DNA of 55,961 nt from an uncultured Eubacteriales bacterium (GTDB lineage Bacteria; Bacillota; Clostridia; Oscillospirales; CAG-272): the NCBI GenBank assembly GCA_934373635.1, contig CAKROZ010000011.1, positions 1 to 55,961 of the forward strand. The letters are read 5' to 3'. A model generated the notes under the pieces. It was given only the letters and a program-made list of their open reading frames with translations, had not been told where the DNA came from and did no database searches. A program made the translations under genes and the position numbers. Of this stretch, positions 1 to 8,800 are shown piece by piece. Position 1 is the stretch's first letter. Every line of letters begins with the position of its first letter.

Positions 1-227
1 TCGACGACAGGCTCACTGCGATAGCTCGGCGTCTCGCGCACAGGCTCGACGACAGGCTCACTGCGATAGCTCGGCGTTTCACGCACGGGTTCAACGACAG
101 GTTCATTGCGATAACTCGGCGTTTCACGCACGGGCTCGACGACGGGCTCACTGCGATAGCTCGGCGTTTCACGCACGGGTTCAACGACAGGTTCATTGCG
201 ATAGCTCGGCGTCTCGCGTGCAGGCTC
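1..227. repeat. 45-bp tandem repeat inside ftsK linker, about five copies
   Basis: Units begin at 1, 46, 91, 136 and 181 and continue past the left edge. Period 45 is a multiple of three and keeps the minus frame open, giving a 15-residue Pro/Glu/Arg-rich unit. Copies alternate at a few bases (Asn or Ser at one position; some third positions), suggesting a 90-bp higher-order period. Confidence 0.9.
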
Positions 228-1811
228 GTAGGAGCCTTTCGCGGGCGTTTGCTTTTCTTCCGCGGTCGCGAGATTCTGACGGATGCCCGAAGCAAACGCG
301 GCGGCGCGGCTGTAATTGTGCGGCGACTCGGTTGTGCGGGCGCCCGACGGTGTTGCGGTGGCAAGGGGTGTTTCGGGCGCGGCGGGCGTTTCTTTTCTCG
401 CCGGGGAAGCGAAGAAGAGCCCGCCCGAGGGCGCCGTATCGGCGGTGACATGTGCCTCTTCCGCCGTATTCTTTTCGATGGAGGTATGTATGCTTCCCGA
501 TTCTCTGACGGTTCCGCCGACGATCTCCTCGCCCATCTCGTTGAATTCGATGATGCGGCGGCGATGGGGCGTTGTCTGTGGCGGGGGCGTGGCGTTTTTC
601 TTCATTCCCGCGAGAATTTCCTGTTTTTTACGTTCAAATGCCGCATCGCGGTCGGCTTTCTGCTTCTTGCGGTACTCCTCCTCGAGGGAATCGGCATATT
701 CTCCGACGCCTTTCTCGTGGGCGGGTGCGCGGGTGGACGCCTTGGACGCCATCGCGCGGTTGATGGTCAGATCAAAGGGGTCGAAATCCTGCGTAAAGAC
801 GGATTCCGCACTCTCGTCGAGTCCATAGGAATCGGCTTTTTTCGCCGCCTTCCGCACGGGCTCTTCTTCCGTGTGCGGAGGGTCGATGATGATCGGCGGA
901 CGGTCGTCCGTGTCGGTCGTGTCGGAGAGGGGAGACGCGCCCGCAGGGGCAAAGGTGCTCTCGGCATTGCCGTGAGCCTCCGTGCGGCGGGGCGTATCGC
1001 CCGCACCCTTCGGATAGACGGTCTCGTGAAGGGTCGGATTTTCCTCGATCGATTGCTCCGAGCGGGTCTCGAGAATTCCGAGATCCTCGATCTCAAGCTC
1101 CTGCATCCCGTTGTCCACGGCGAAAAAGTCGTCGTGAAGGAGCGCGGATTTCTTCTGTTTTTCCTGTGCGGCGACCCGCTTTTCCTTCGCATCCTTCAGA
1201 TTTTTGAAGAACAGGCGCAGCTTTTTCTCCACAAAGGACGCCGCGCTCGCAAGAGCGGCAAGCACCTTGAGGGCAAACGCCTTGACCGAGTTGCTCTCAC
1301 CGGCGAAGAAGTAGGTGAGGTAAAGAGAGAACACCAAGACGGCGAGAACGATCATGCCGACCGAGCCGAACACCTTCGTGATCGCGTAGCCGAGCACGCC
1401 ACCGAAGAATCCGCCGCCGAGCGCCTGTCTGCCGCGACGATAGAATTCGCCCGCATCAAAGGTCACGTCGGTGCCGAAGTAGGTCACGGCGTAAATGAAG
1501 CAGGAAAGGGTCAGAAGAAACACGGCGGAGAAGATAAGCCGTGTCAGTCTGCGCCCGCGGCGAAGGTCGGAGGCGTAGAAGATCGCGTGCAGAAGGATCA
1601 GCACGGGAACGGCGAAGGCGGCGGAAGAGAAGAGCCCGAGCAGAACGCCCGAGATCAGGGGGCCGAGCGTCCCCGTATTCTGCGTGAGAAAGCAGAGTGC
1701 CACAAACACCGCGAGTGCGAAGAGAAGGATCGGCACCGCGCGCTGAAAGCCCGTGAGCGGCTCTTTTGCGGAGGGGTTGTTTTTTTCGGCAGAGTCTTTG
1801 TCATTCATCAT
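1..1811 (-). CDS. ftsK: DNA translocase FtsK/SpoIIIE family, N-terminal part (cut by left edge)
   Basis: A minus-strand frame stays open from ATG ATG at 1811/1808 to the left edge, about 603 codons, with no stop. The first ~170 residues carry about four hydrophobic segments (near 25-43, 51-78, 90-110 and 130-170). A long charged, Pro/Glu-rich linker follows. This is the usual N-terminal plan of FtsK/SpoIIIE, the septal motor that pumps DNA into daughter cell or forespore. The RecA-like motor and gamma domain would lie left of the window and are not seen, so the family call rests on architecture. The linker ends in a 15-residue repeat of the type VRETPSYR(N/S)EPVVEP. AAAGGAC lies about 9 bases before the start, behind a good promoter at 1882-1910. 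Another multi-pass protein with a long linker cannot be excluded. Confidence 0.75.
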   Translation of the reverse strand, partial: MMNDKDSAEKNNPSAKEPLTGFQRAVPILLFALAVFVALCFLTQNTGTLGPLISGVLLGLFSSAAFAVPVLILLHAIFYASDLRRGRRLTRLIFSAVFLLTLSCFIYAVTYFGTDVTFDAGEFYRRGRQALGGGFFGGVLGYAITKVFGSVGMIVLAVLVFSLYLTYFFAGESNSVKAFALKVLAALASAASFVEKKLRLFFKNLKDAKEKRVAAQEKQKKSALLHDDFFAVDNGMQELEIEDLGILETRSEQSIEENPTLHETVYPKGAGDTPRRTEAHGNAESTFAPAGASPLSDTTDTDDRPPIIIDPPHTEEEPVRKAAKKADSYGLDESAESVFTQDFDPFDLTINRAMASKASTRAPAHEKGVGEYADSLEEEYRKKQKADRDAAFERKKQEILAGMKKNATPPPQTTPHRRRIIEFNEMGEEIVGGTVRESGSIHTSIEKNTAEEAHVTADTAPSGGLFFASPARKETPAAPETPLATATPSGARTTESPHNYSRAAAFASGIRQNLATAEEKQTPAKGSYEPARETPSYRNEPVVEPVRETPSYRSEPVVEPVRETPSYRNEPVVEPVRETPSYRSEPVVEPVRETPSYRSEPVV

Positions 1812-1881
1812 GTTTCGATTGTCCTTTCTTTTGTCTGTTTTTGAAGAAGCGCTCCGAAAAGCGCAAAATATCTATAATACT

Positions 1882-1910
1882 ATCATAGCATATTCCGCGC
1901 CAAAGTACAA
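1882..1910 (-). promoter_or_regulatory. sigma-A-type promoter for ftsK
   Basis: Minus strand: TTGTAC (1905-1910), 17-base spacer, TATGAT (1882-1887), about 70 bases before the ftsK start. Confidence 0.55.
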
Positions 1911-1957
1911 GCACTTTTTTGTTTTTCGCGAAAAATCTTTTTTCTTTTTTATGCGTA

Positions 1958-1986
1958 TTGACAAGGGGCGAAAAATCTGCTAAAAT
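1958..1986 (+). promoter_or_regulatory. sigma-A-type promoter for cysS
   Basis: TTGACA (1958-1963), 17-base spacer, TAAAAT (1981-1986). The leader to the cysS ATG is only about 45 bases, too short for a T-box. Confidence 0.75.
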
Positions 1987-2036
1987 TAAAATTGATAAAA
2001 TTTTACCCTTCGGGGGTCGGAGGTCGCACGCGCATC

Positions 2037-3470
2037 ATGCGTATCTATAACTCGCTTACCAGAACAAAAGAAGAATTCATTCCCCGCGTCGAAGGTCGGG
2101 TGTCGATGTACACCTGCGGTCCGACGGTCTATCACTTTGCCCACATCGGCAACCTGCGCTCCTATATTATGGAGGACATTCTCGAAAAGTATCTTCGCTA
2201 CCTCGGCTACGACGTGACGCGGGTGATGAACATCACCGACGTCGGGCATCTGACGAGCGACGCCGACACGGGTGAGGATAAGATGTTGAAGGGGGCGAGA
2301 CGTGAGCATAAGACGGTGATGGAGATCGCCGATTTTTATACCAAAGCCTTCTTTTCCGACTGCGAAAAACTGAACATCAAGAGACCCGACGTCGTCGCCC
2401 CCGCGACGGGGTGCATCGCCGAATTTATCGATATGATCAACACCCTGCTCGAAAAAGGCTATGCCTACCGCGCGGGCGGAAACGTGTATTTCGATACCTC
2501 GAAGCTTGAAAAATACTATGTCTTCAACGACTTCGACGAGGAGGATCTCGCCGTCGGCGTGCGCGAGGGCGTGGAGGCGGACGGCAATAAGCGGAACAAG
2601 ACCGACTTCGTTCTCTGGTTCACGAAATCCAAATTTGAGGATCAGGAGCTGAAATGGGATTCTCCCTTCGGCGTCGGCTATCCCGGCTGGCATATCGAGT
2701 GCTCCTGCATCGCGAGAAAATATCTCGGCGAATATCTCGATCTCCATTGCGGCGGTATCGACAACGCCTTCCCGCACCATACCAACGAGATCGCGCAGAG
2801 CGAGTCCGCCTTCGGGCATCCGTGGTGCCACTATTGGTTCCACGTCCATCACCTGAATACGGCGGGTGGCAAAATGAGTAAGTCCAAGGGCGAGTTTCTG
2901 ACCGTCTCCCTTCTCGAGGAGCGCGGATATTCCCCCCTTGTCTACCGCCTCTTCTGCCTCCAGTCCCACTATCGGAAAAATCTCGTCTTCACGTGGGAGA
3001 ACCTCGACAACGCCGCCGTCGCATATAAGAAGCTGACGGCGAAGATTTCCGCCCTCGGCAAAGAAACCTCCAATGCCGATGAGGCAGGGGAGAGCGCACT
3101 CCGTGCGGCGTTTCGCGAGGCGCTCGACAACGACCTGAATACCTCCCTCGCGGTCACCGTCCTCTATGACGTTTTGAAATCGGACATCTCCGACGGTGCG
3201 AAGCGGAAGCTCATCGCGGAATTCGATACCGTCCTCGGACTCGGACTTTCCGATCTTGACGCCTCGGAAAAGCAGGAGGAAGAGAAGAGCGTCGCTCCCG
3301 CCGACGAAGCGCTCGTCGCTTATATCGAAGAAAAGATCGAAGCGCGCCGCGCGGCGAAGGCGGCGAAGAATTATGCCGAGGCGGACAGGATCCGCGCCGA
3401 GCTTTCCGAGCGTGGCGTCACCCTGATTGATACCAAAGAGGGAACGAAATATACCCTCGGCAAGGTGTAA
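2037..3470 (+). CDS. cysS: cysteinyl-tRNA synthetase
   Basis: Class I synthetase of 477 residues that charges tRNA-Cys with cysteine in the cytoplasm. Visible marks: YTCGPTVY with the zinc-ligand Cys27, the HIGN form of the HIGH motif at 36-39, GWHIECS with a further zinc-site Cys, HHTNEIAQSE, and KMSKS at about 279-283. The C-terminal anticodon-binding helical domain follows, and length is normal. The ATG at 2037 is chosen because GGAGG lies at 2019-2023 and the protein then starts with the family's MxIYNSLT; an upstream in-frame TTG at 1992 lies almost on the predicted transcription start. First gene of a likely operon with the Sel1 and VanZ-like genes. No T-box precedes it, so tRNA-dependent attenuation is not indicated. 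Confidence 0.97.
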   Translation: MRIYNSLTRTKEEFIPRVEGRVSMYTCGPTVYHFAHIGNLRSYIMEDILEKYLRYLGYDVTRVMNITDVGHLTSDADTGEDKMLKGARREHKTVMEIADFYTKAFFSDCEKLNIKRPDVVAPATGCIAEFIDMINTLLEKGYAYRAGGNVYFDTSKLEKYYVFNDFDEEDLAVGVREGVEADGNKRNKTDFVLWFTKSKFEDQELKWDSPFGVGYPGWHIECSCIARKYLGEYLDLHCGGIDNAFPHHTNEIAQSESAFGHPWCHYWFHVHHLNTAGGKMSKSKGEFLTVSLLEERGYSPLVYRLFCLQSHYRKNLVFTWENLDNAAVAYKKLTAKISALGKETSNADEAGESALRAAFREALDNDLNTSLAVTVLYDVLKSDISDGAKRKLIAEFDTVLGLGLSDLDASEKQEEEKSVAPADEALVAYIEEKIEARRAAKAAKNYAEADRIRAELSERGVTLIDTKEGTKYTLGKV

Positions 3471-3471
3471 G

Positions 3472-4215
3472 ATGGCAAACGGTGCACATGCGGTCACTCT
3501 GTTTCTGAAGGGAGATCGCGAGGGCGCGGCAAGACTTTTCCGCCGCGACGCGGAGGAGGGGGACGCCGAGGCGGCGTTCCGCTACGGTGAATGCCTGCTT
3601 CGCGGCTACGGCGTCGAGAGGGACGCGAAGGAGGCGAAGAGTTTTTTCGCCTTCGCCCGCGACCTTCCCGGCGGAGACTCACTCTATAATCTCGCGCTTT
3701 TGTATCTTCACGGCGAGGGTGTCGCGAAAAACTTTCAAAAAGCCTTTTCTCATATGAGTGCCGCGGGGGCTGCCGGGTGCATCGAGGCGCAGCTTTATCT
3801 CGGCATGGCGTATACGGTGGGCGCGCTCTTCGAGCCAGATATCGTCGGCATTTCGCGCATCCCCTTCCATACGCCGATTTACCGCACCGACACCCCGATG
3901 CTCGCGGGCAACGTACCCGAGGAGGTGCTCCTGCGGGAGGAGGAAGAACGCTATTCGGTCATCGAGGCGGACGGACGCCGCGCCTTTCTCTGGTTCCGCG
4001 CCGCGGCGTATCACGATGCGACCTACGTGTCCGACCTCGTTGCCAAGGGCAAATTTTTGTATGCCAAATGCTATGCCGACGGGCTCGGCACCGATTTCCG
4101 GAGAGATAAGGCGGTGCGGCTCATGATCGCGGCGGGGCGGAGCGGTTCTGCCGATGCCGTTGCCTATCTCGGTGAGCAGGGCATCTCTCCCGACCGCTAT
4201 CTTGTCGGGAAATAA
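3472..4215 (+). CDS. Sel1-like repeat (tetratricopeptide-type) protein
   Basis: 247 residues, starting one base after the cysS stop. The N-terminal half holds Sel1/TPR-type repeats: DAEAAFRYGECLLRGYGVERD, then the NLALLYLHGEGVAKN unit, then AAGCIEAQLYLGMAY, and near the C-terminus AKCYADGLGTDFRRD and SGSADAVAYLGE. These paired amphipathic helices usually bind other proteins. A non-repeat insertion (about residues 125-170) separates the two blocks. No signal peptide or membrane segment is seen, so it is probably cytoplasmic. The partner is unknown; being in the cysS operon does not indicate a function. The start is taken at ATG 3472 with a weak AAGGTG upstream, consistent with translational coupling to cysS. 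Confidence 0.8.
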   Translation: MANGAHAVTLFLKGDREGAARLFRRDAEEGDAEAAFRYGECLLRGYGVERDAKEAKSFFAFARDLPGGDSLYNLALLYLHGEGVAKNFQKAFSHMSAAGAAGCIEAQLYLGMAYTVGALFEPDIVGISRIPFHTPIYRTDTPMLAGNVPEEVLLREEEERYSVIEADGRRAFLWFRAAAYHDATYVSDLVAKGKFLYAKCYADGLGTDFRRDKAVRLMIAAGRSGSADAVAYLGEQGISPDRYLVGK

Positions 4216-4231
4216 GATTTTCGGAGACGGT

Positions 4232-4708
4232 ATGAAACGTTTTACGCTCCCGCGCATCCTTCTTTTGCTTTTGATCCTCGCTACGGTCTGCTTCATCTTT
4301 GCCCGTTCCACAAAGCCGCCCGCCGCGTCCTCTGCGGAGAGCGACAAGATCCGTGACATCCTCGAGAATGTTCTTCCGCCCGATACCGACGCGACCGACT
4401 TCATTTTGAAAAACGTGCGCAAGATCGCGCATTTTTCGGAATTCGGCTTGCTCGGGATTCTGACGGTGATCTTTCTTTCGACCTATCGCCTGCATCCGCG
4501 GATGCTCGGCGGATGGGGAGCGTTCGGCTTTGCGGTCGCCTTCCTCGATGAGACCATACAGATTTTTACCTCGCGTGGTCCCGCCATTCTCGATGTGTGG
4601 ATCGATGTCGGCGGCTACATATTCTACTCGCTCCTGACGATTCTTGTTCTGACACCCGTGCTTCTCATACGAAAACGACCCCTGTTCACCCGTACCTACG
4701 CACTTTAA
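4232..4708 (+). CDS. VanZ-like family membrane protein
   Basis: 158 residues. An N-terminal hydrophobic segment is followed by a polar loop, then KIAHFSEFGLLG, which is typical of the VanZ-like fold, then LDETIQIFTSRGPAILDVWID and a final hydrophobic segment, giving about four membrane spans. VanZ confers low-level teicoplanin resistance in enterococci, but most family members are uncharacterised envelope proteins, so a resistance role should not be assumed. The gene starts 16 bases after the Sel1 gene with GGAG nearby and is the last of the cysS operon. It ends before a strong bidirectional terminator shared with the convergent ABC exporter genes. Confidence 0.8.
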   Translation: MKRFTLPRILLLLLILATVCFIFARSTKPPAASSAESDKIRDILENVLPPDTDATDFILKNVRKIAHFSEFGLLGILTVIFLSTYRLHPRMLGGWGAFGFAVAFLDETIQIFTSRGPAILDVWIDVGGYIFYSLLTILVLTPVLLIRKRPLFTRTYAL

Positions 4709-4846
4709 TTTACGTTAAATATAGAAATCCCGGAAGCAACATGAAATAAAAATAGGGGCTCGCTTCGCTTTCTGCTCGCGATTTTCGTTATCTTCGTGAT
4801 AACGAATCGTTCGTATAGGATGGCGGAAGTTTTGCCGTTTGTTAAC

Positions 4847-4896
4847 AAAAGAGCCGATACAAACAGTTAATTCATCCTGTTTGTATCGGCTCTTTT
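4847..4896. terminator. bidirectional intrinsic terminator
   Basis: A perfect ~20-bp inverted repeat (arms 4847-4866 and 4877-4896, core GAGCCGATACAAACAG) with A/T runs on both sides. It lies between the convergent VanZ-like and ABC genes. The rest of 4709-5002 holds no credible gene; a small hairpin (CGTTATC/GATAACG) near 4786-4804 is the only other structure. Confidence 0.85.
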
Positions 4897-5002
4897 GCTT
4901 ATCGATGGCGTTTATGTGCAATATTGAATTTTACACGAAAAATTCGGGTGGAATCGCCAAATACTGCTAAGCAGAGTAGAAGAGAAATTATAAAAATCGG
5001 GG

Positions 5003-6781
5003 TCAATGTGCGAACTGACTGTCGTAGAGGTGACGGTAGAAGCCGCCCTTTTTCATCAGCTCGTCGTGCGTGCCCTGCTCGATGATGTGTCCGCTCTTCA
5101 TGACGAGAATCACGTCGGCTTCTCGCACGGTGGAAAGACGGTGCGCGACGATGAAGCTCGTGCGTCCGCGCATCATTTCGGCAAACGCCTTCTGAATACG
5201 GATCTCGGTGCGGGTATCGATGGAGGAGGTCGCCTCGTCGAGAATCAGCATCGGTGGAAGAGTCAGCATGACGCGGGTGATGCAGAGGAGCTGCTTTTGC
5301 CCGGCGGACAGGTTGCCGCCGTCCTCCCCGATCTCGGTGTCATAGCCGCTCGGGAGTTTTTTGATGAAACTGTGCGCATGAGATGCCTTCGCCGCCGCGA
5401 CGATCTCTTCATCGGTCGCCTCGGGCTTTCCGTAGGCGATATTTTCGCGCACGGTGCCGCTCTTTAAGAAGGTGTCCTGTAACACCATGCCGTAGTTTTT
5501 GCGCAGGCTCTCACGCGTCAGCTCGCGGATGTCCGTCCCCTCTACGGTGATCTTTCCGCCCTTCACGTCGTAAAAGCGCATGAGGAGGTTGATGAGCGTC
5601 GTTTTCCCACACCCCGTCGGTCCGACGATGGCGACTCTGGCTCCTGCGGGGACCGTGAGGTTCAGCCCCTCGATGAGGGGACGCTCGGAAACATAGGAGA
5701 AGGAGACGTCCTCCAGTGCGACGTTCCCCTCGGGGGAAGTGAGCACCTCCGCGTCGGGAGCGTCGGGAAGCTCGTCGGGCGTATCGAGAAGCTCGAAGGT
5801 ACGCGCGGCAGAAGCGACGGCGCTCTGAAACTCGGTGACAACGCCCGAGATCTCGTTAAAGGGCTTGGTATATTGATTGACATAGGCGAGCAGAGCGGAC
5901 AGGGAGCCCACCGTAAAGGGGATTGCCGCGCCCGCACTCGAGATCACGGTCAGCGCACCCGTGAGAGCGACCGCCGCATAGACCGTACTGTTGACGAAAC
6001 GGGTGGTCGGATTGGTCAGGGAAGAGAAGAACATCGCCCGCAGGGAGAATTTCTCGAGGCGGTCGTTGATCTCGTCGAACTCACGGAGCGCCGCCTTCTC
6101 GTGACAGAAGGCGTGAATGACCTTTTGATTTGCCACCGTCTCATTGATATAGGCGGTCTGCTCTCCGCGCGTTTTCGTCTGTGCGACGAACATCGCGTGC
6201 GTGCGCTTCGAGATAAAGCGCGCGATGAAGAGGGAGAGGGGCGTCAAGCAGACCACGACGAGCGTGATCTTCCAGTCGATGGTCAGCATGAAGACGAGCG
6301 TGCCGAGAATCGTCAGCACTCCCGTGAAAAGAGAGGTGAAGCCGAGCAGAAGTCCGTCGGCAAACTGTTCCACGTCGGAGGTGATGCGGCTGACGGTATC
6401 GCCGTGCGCGTGCGTGTCGATATAGGAGAGAGGAAGCCGCTCGATCTTTGCGAAGGCGGCGTTTCTCATATCCTCCGTGATTGAGAAAGTGATGCGGTTG
6501 TTTAACGCGGCAAGCAGCCAGTTGGCAACGCCCGTTCCCGCGATCAGTAGTGCGGATTGTAAAATAATGTTTGCAATTACTTCGAATTTTACATCTCCGA
6601 CACCGACAATTTGGTCGATGGCACGTCCGATGAAGAGGGGGAGCGTGAGCGTCATTGCGACCGAAAGAAGAGAGAAGAAAAGGGAGAGCACGATCTTTGA
6701 CGTGTGCGGACGGAGAAGGGCGAAGATCTTTTTCATCGTCGCGGAATCCGTCGTGACGTTTTGCTTTTTATCCTTACGCAT
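5003..6781 (-). CDS. ABC exporter, half-transporter with canonical ATPase site
   Basis: 592 residues: six-helix membrane domain (about 1-320) fused to a nucleotide-binding domain. Visible: Walker A GPTGCGKTT, Q-loop, signature LSAGQ (altered from LSGGQ), Walker B LILDEATS with the catalytic Glu, and H-loop AHRLST. Its partner is the upstream gene, which has Asp in place of that Glu. Such pairs (BmrCD, TM287/288, LmrCD) form heterodimeric exporters with one active and one degenerate site and often export drugs or lipids; the substrate here is unknown. The start at 6781 is chosen for its strong SD (AAAGGAG) and an 8-base overlap with the upstream stop; a longer in-frame reading lacks ABC homology in its added part. 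Confidence 0.93.
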   Translation of the reverse strand: MRKDKKQNVTTDSATMKKIFALLRPHTSKIVLSLFFSLLSVAMTLTLPLFIGRAIDQIVGVGDVKFEVIANIILQSALLIAGTGVANWLLAALNNRITFSITEDMRNAAFAKIERLPLSYIDTHAHGDTVSRITSDVEQFADGLLLGFTSLFTGVLTILGTLVFMLTIDWKITLVVVCLTPLSLFIARFISKRTHAMFVAQTKTRGEQTAYINETVANQKVIHAFCHEKAALREFDEINDRLEKFSLRAMFFSSLTNPTTRFVNSTVYAAVALTGALTVISSAGAAIPFTVGSLSALLAYVNQYTKPFNEISGVVTEFQSAVASAARTFELLDTPDELPDAPDAEVLTSPEGNVALEDVSFSYVSERPLIEGLNLTVPAGARVAIVGPTGCGKTTLINLLMRFYDVKGGKITVEGTDIRELTRESLRKNYGMVLQDTFLKSGTVRENIAYGKPEATDEEIVAAAKASHAHSFIKKLPSGYDTEIGEDGGNLSAGQKQLLCITRVMLTLPPMLILDEATSSIDTRTEIRIQKAFAEMMRGRTSFIVAHRLSTVREADVILVMKSGHIIEQGTHDELMKKGGFYRHLYDSQFAH

Positions 6782-8516
6782 GAGCACCCGTCTCCTTTCC
6801 TTCGCTTCCTTTTCCGAACTGCGACTCGTGAATCTCGCGGTAGACGTCGCAGGTGCGGAGCAGCTCCTCGTGCGTTCCCATTCCGACGAGTGCCGCATCG
6901 TCAAGCACCAGAATTTTATCCGCGTGCATGAGGGAGGCGGTTCGTTGGGAGACGATGAAGACGGTCGCCCCGCCGCTGCCTTCGCGGATGGCGTGGCGGA
7001 GCGCCGCGTCGGTCGCGTAGTCGAGCGCGGAGGAGGAGTCGTCGAGAATCAGGATCTCGGGCTTACCGACGAGCGCGCGGGCGATGGAAAGCCGTTGCTT
7101 CTGTCCGCCCGACAGGTTGCCGCCTCCTTCTTCGAGGCAGAAATCGAGTCCGCCCTTTTCCTCGACCGAATCCTTGATCTGCGCCATTTCAAGCGCGCGG
7201 TAGATCTCGGCGTCGTCCGCCTCTTCGTCCCGCCACTTCATATTGTCTCTCACCGTCCCGTGGAAGAGGACGGCGCGTTGCGGTACGATGCCGACCTTCT
7301 TCGCGAGCGCTTCGCGGGAGTAATCACCGATCGGTCTGCCCTCGATGCGCACGCTGCCCTCGGTCGCGTCATAGAAGCGGGCGATGAGATTGACGAGCGT
7401 CGTTTTTCCCGCGCCCGTACCGCCGATGATGCCGACGGTCTCCCCACGCTTTGCCGTGAAGGAGACGGGGAGCAGGGAGTCCGCGCCCGCTCTCTTGTAG
7501 CGGAAGGCGGTATCCGTAAATTCCACTGCGGGAGCGCCCTCGATTCCCTCGGTCTCGGTGCCGTAGGTCTGTGAGGAGGTCATCGACAGGACCGCGGAGA
7601 TGCGTTTTGCAGACGCGACGGATTTTGTGATATTGATGATGAGATTCGCGAGCTTGACGAGCTCGACGAGGATCTGCGACATATAGTTATAAAGAGCAAT
7701 GACGGCACCCTGCGTCAGAACGCCTTCATAGACACGGAGCGCACCCGTGTGAATGAGCCGGAGGATTGCGAGGTTGATGATGACATAGGTGAGCGGGTTG
7801 AGAAGCGCGCCGATGCGTCCGACGTGCTTTTGCTCGGCGCAGAGCTCGCCGTTCTTCTCACGGAATTCGGCGACCTCCGTGTCCTCTTTCGCGAAGGCGC
7901 GTACCACGCGGGCGCCGACGAGGTTTTCCCGCGTTTTGAGGAGCACGCGGTCGAGCTTCGCCTGTACCTTCCGATAAAGGGGGATCGAGAGAAGCATGAT
8001 GCCGAAGATCACGACGGCGAGCGCCGGGATCGCTACCGTGAAGATGAGTGCCGACGGCACATCCACCGTGAACGCCATAATCATGGCACCGAATACCACG
8101 AAGGGAGAGCGGAGAAGCAGGCGGAGCGTCAGGTTGATGCCCGTCTGTACCTGCCCCGTGTCACCCGTCATGCGGTTGATGATGGTGGAGGTGCCGAGCG
8201 TGTCGATCTCGGTATACGAGAGCGTGCCGATGTGCTCGTAGAGTGCGTGGCGGACGCGCGCGGAGAAGCCGACTGCCGCCTTGGCGGCAAAGTATTGCGC
8301 CGTGACGGCAAAGCCGAGTCCCACAAGTCCGAACAAGACGAGAAGCAGGGACATGCGCCATACGTAGGCGTTGTCGCCGCCCGCGATGCCGACGTCGATG
8401 ATCGCCGCCACGATCAGCGGGACGATCAGCTCGAGCGATGCCTCGAGCAATTTGAAGAGGGGAGAGAGAACGCAGTCTCTCTCATATCCCTTCATGAAAC
8501 GTAAGAGTTTTTTCAA
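6774..8516 (-). CDS. ABC exporter, half-transporter with degenerate ATPase site
   Basis: 580 residues: membrane domain followed by a nucleotide-binding domain with Walker A GGTGAGKTT, signature LSGGQ, and Walker B LILDDSSSALD, where Asp replaces the catalytic Glu. The switch region reads SQRTAS, so the usual H-loop His is also replaced by Gln. These are hallmarks of the non-canonical subunit of heterodimeric exporters. The start is a TTG at 8516 with GAGG about 8 bases upstream; the next ATG (codon 8) has no SD. Transcription probably starts near 8765, leaving a ~250-base leader that holds a 61-codon ORF with its own strong SD. No transcriptional regulator gene is adjacent. Confidence 0.92.
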   Translation of the reverse strand: MKKLLRFMKGYERDCVLSPLFKLLEASLELIVPLIVAAIIDVGIAGGDNAYVWRMSLLLVLFGLVGLGFAVTAQYFAAKAAVGFSARVRHALYEHIGTLSYTEIDTLGTSTIINRMTGDTGQVQTGINLTLRLLLRSPFVVFGAMIMAFTVDVPSALIFTVAIPALAVVIFGIMLLSIPLYRKVQAKLDRVLLKTRENLVGARVVRAFAKEDTEVAEFREKNGELCAEQKHVGRIGALLNPLTYVIINLAILRLIHTGALRVYEGVLTQGAVIALYNYMSQILVELVKLANLIINITKSVASAKRISAVLSMTSSQTYGTETEGIEGAPAVEFTDTAFRYKRAGADSLLPVSFTAKRGETVGIIGGTGAGKTTLVNLIARFYDATEGSVRIEGRPIGDYSREALAKKVGIVPQRAVLFHGTVRDNMKWRDEEADDAEIYRALEMAQIKDSVEEKGGLDFCLEEGGGNLSGGQKQRLSIARALVGKPEILILDDSSSALDYATDAALRHAIREGSGGATVFIVSQRTASLMHADKILVLDDAALVGMGTHEELLRTCDVYREIHESQFGKGSEGKETGAHA

Positions 8517-8531
8517 TGTCTCGTTACCTCG

Positions 8532-8717
8532 TTACGGAAGATTTCCCGAAGGATATAATTTTCTCGTCTTCACGGGAGAAAGTGCATCTAAGTCATTTTG
8601 TCGGCAATTCTTTCGCTTGACATTTTCGACCGCGGGTGCGCTCCACCGACCTGAGAAATTTACTTTTTCATGACAAAATTTTCGCGGCATGCTTCGATTT
8701 TGAAACGCGTATTCCAT
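8532..8717 (-). CDS. candidate 61-residue leader peptide upstream of the ABC exporter
   Basis: An ATG at 8717 follows AAGGAGA at ideal spacing, downstream of a good promoter. The 61-codon frame ends 15 bases before the TTG start of the exporter. The peptide is Lys/Arg/Asn-rich, has no signal peptide or recognisable domain, and is more AT-rich than neighbours. In Bacillus subtilis the heterodimeric exporter BmrCD is controlled by translation of the small upstream ORF bmrB; a similar role is only an inference. No convincing terminator/anti-terminator pair was found, so coupling of translation is the simpler idea. It could also be chance. Confidence 0.4.
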   Translation of the reverse strand: MEYAFQNRSMPRKFCHEKVNFSGRWSAPAVENVKRKNCRQNDLDALSPVKTRKLYPSGNLP

Positions 8718-8771
8718 TCAAAATTCTCCTTGCGGAAATAAGTAAGCAATTATGACAATCGGGTAGAAAGA

Positions 8772-8800
8772 ATTGTAGCACATTTCAGAGGAAATGTCAA
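8772..8800 (-). promoter_or_regulatory. sigma-A-type promoter for the ABC exporter operon
   Basis: Minus strand: TTGACA (8795-8800), 17-base spacer, TACAAT (8772-8777). It lies back to back with the phosphofructokinase promoter. Confidence 0.7.

Noticed and set aside
249..1844. Long plus-strand ORF of 531 codons over the ftsK region
   Set aside because: It is the antisense of the FtsK frame: Arg/Gly-rich, no domain, crosses membrane-segment codons of the true gene, and high GC alone keeps it open.
1987..2036. T-box or other riboswitch before cysS
   Set aside because: The promoter leaves only about 45 leader bases, too short for a T-box.
4232..4708. VanZ-like gene as part of a glycopeptide resistance cluster
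   Set aside because: No vanHAX or vanRS genes nearby; the VanZ-like fold is common in unrelated envelope proteins.
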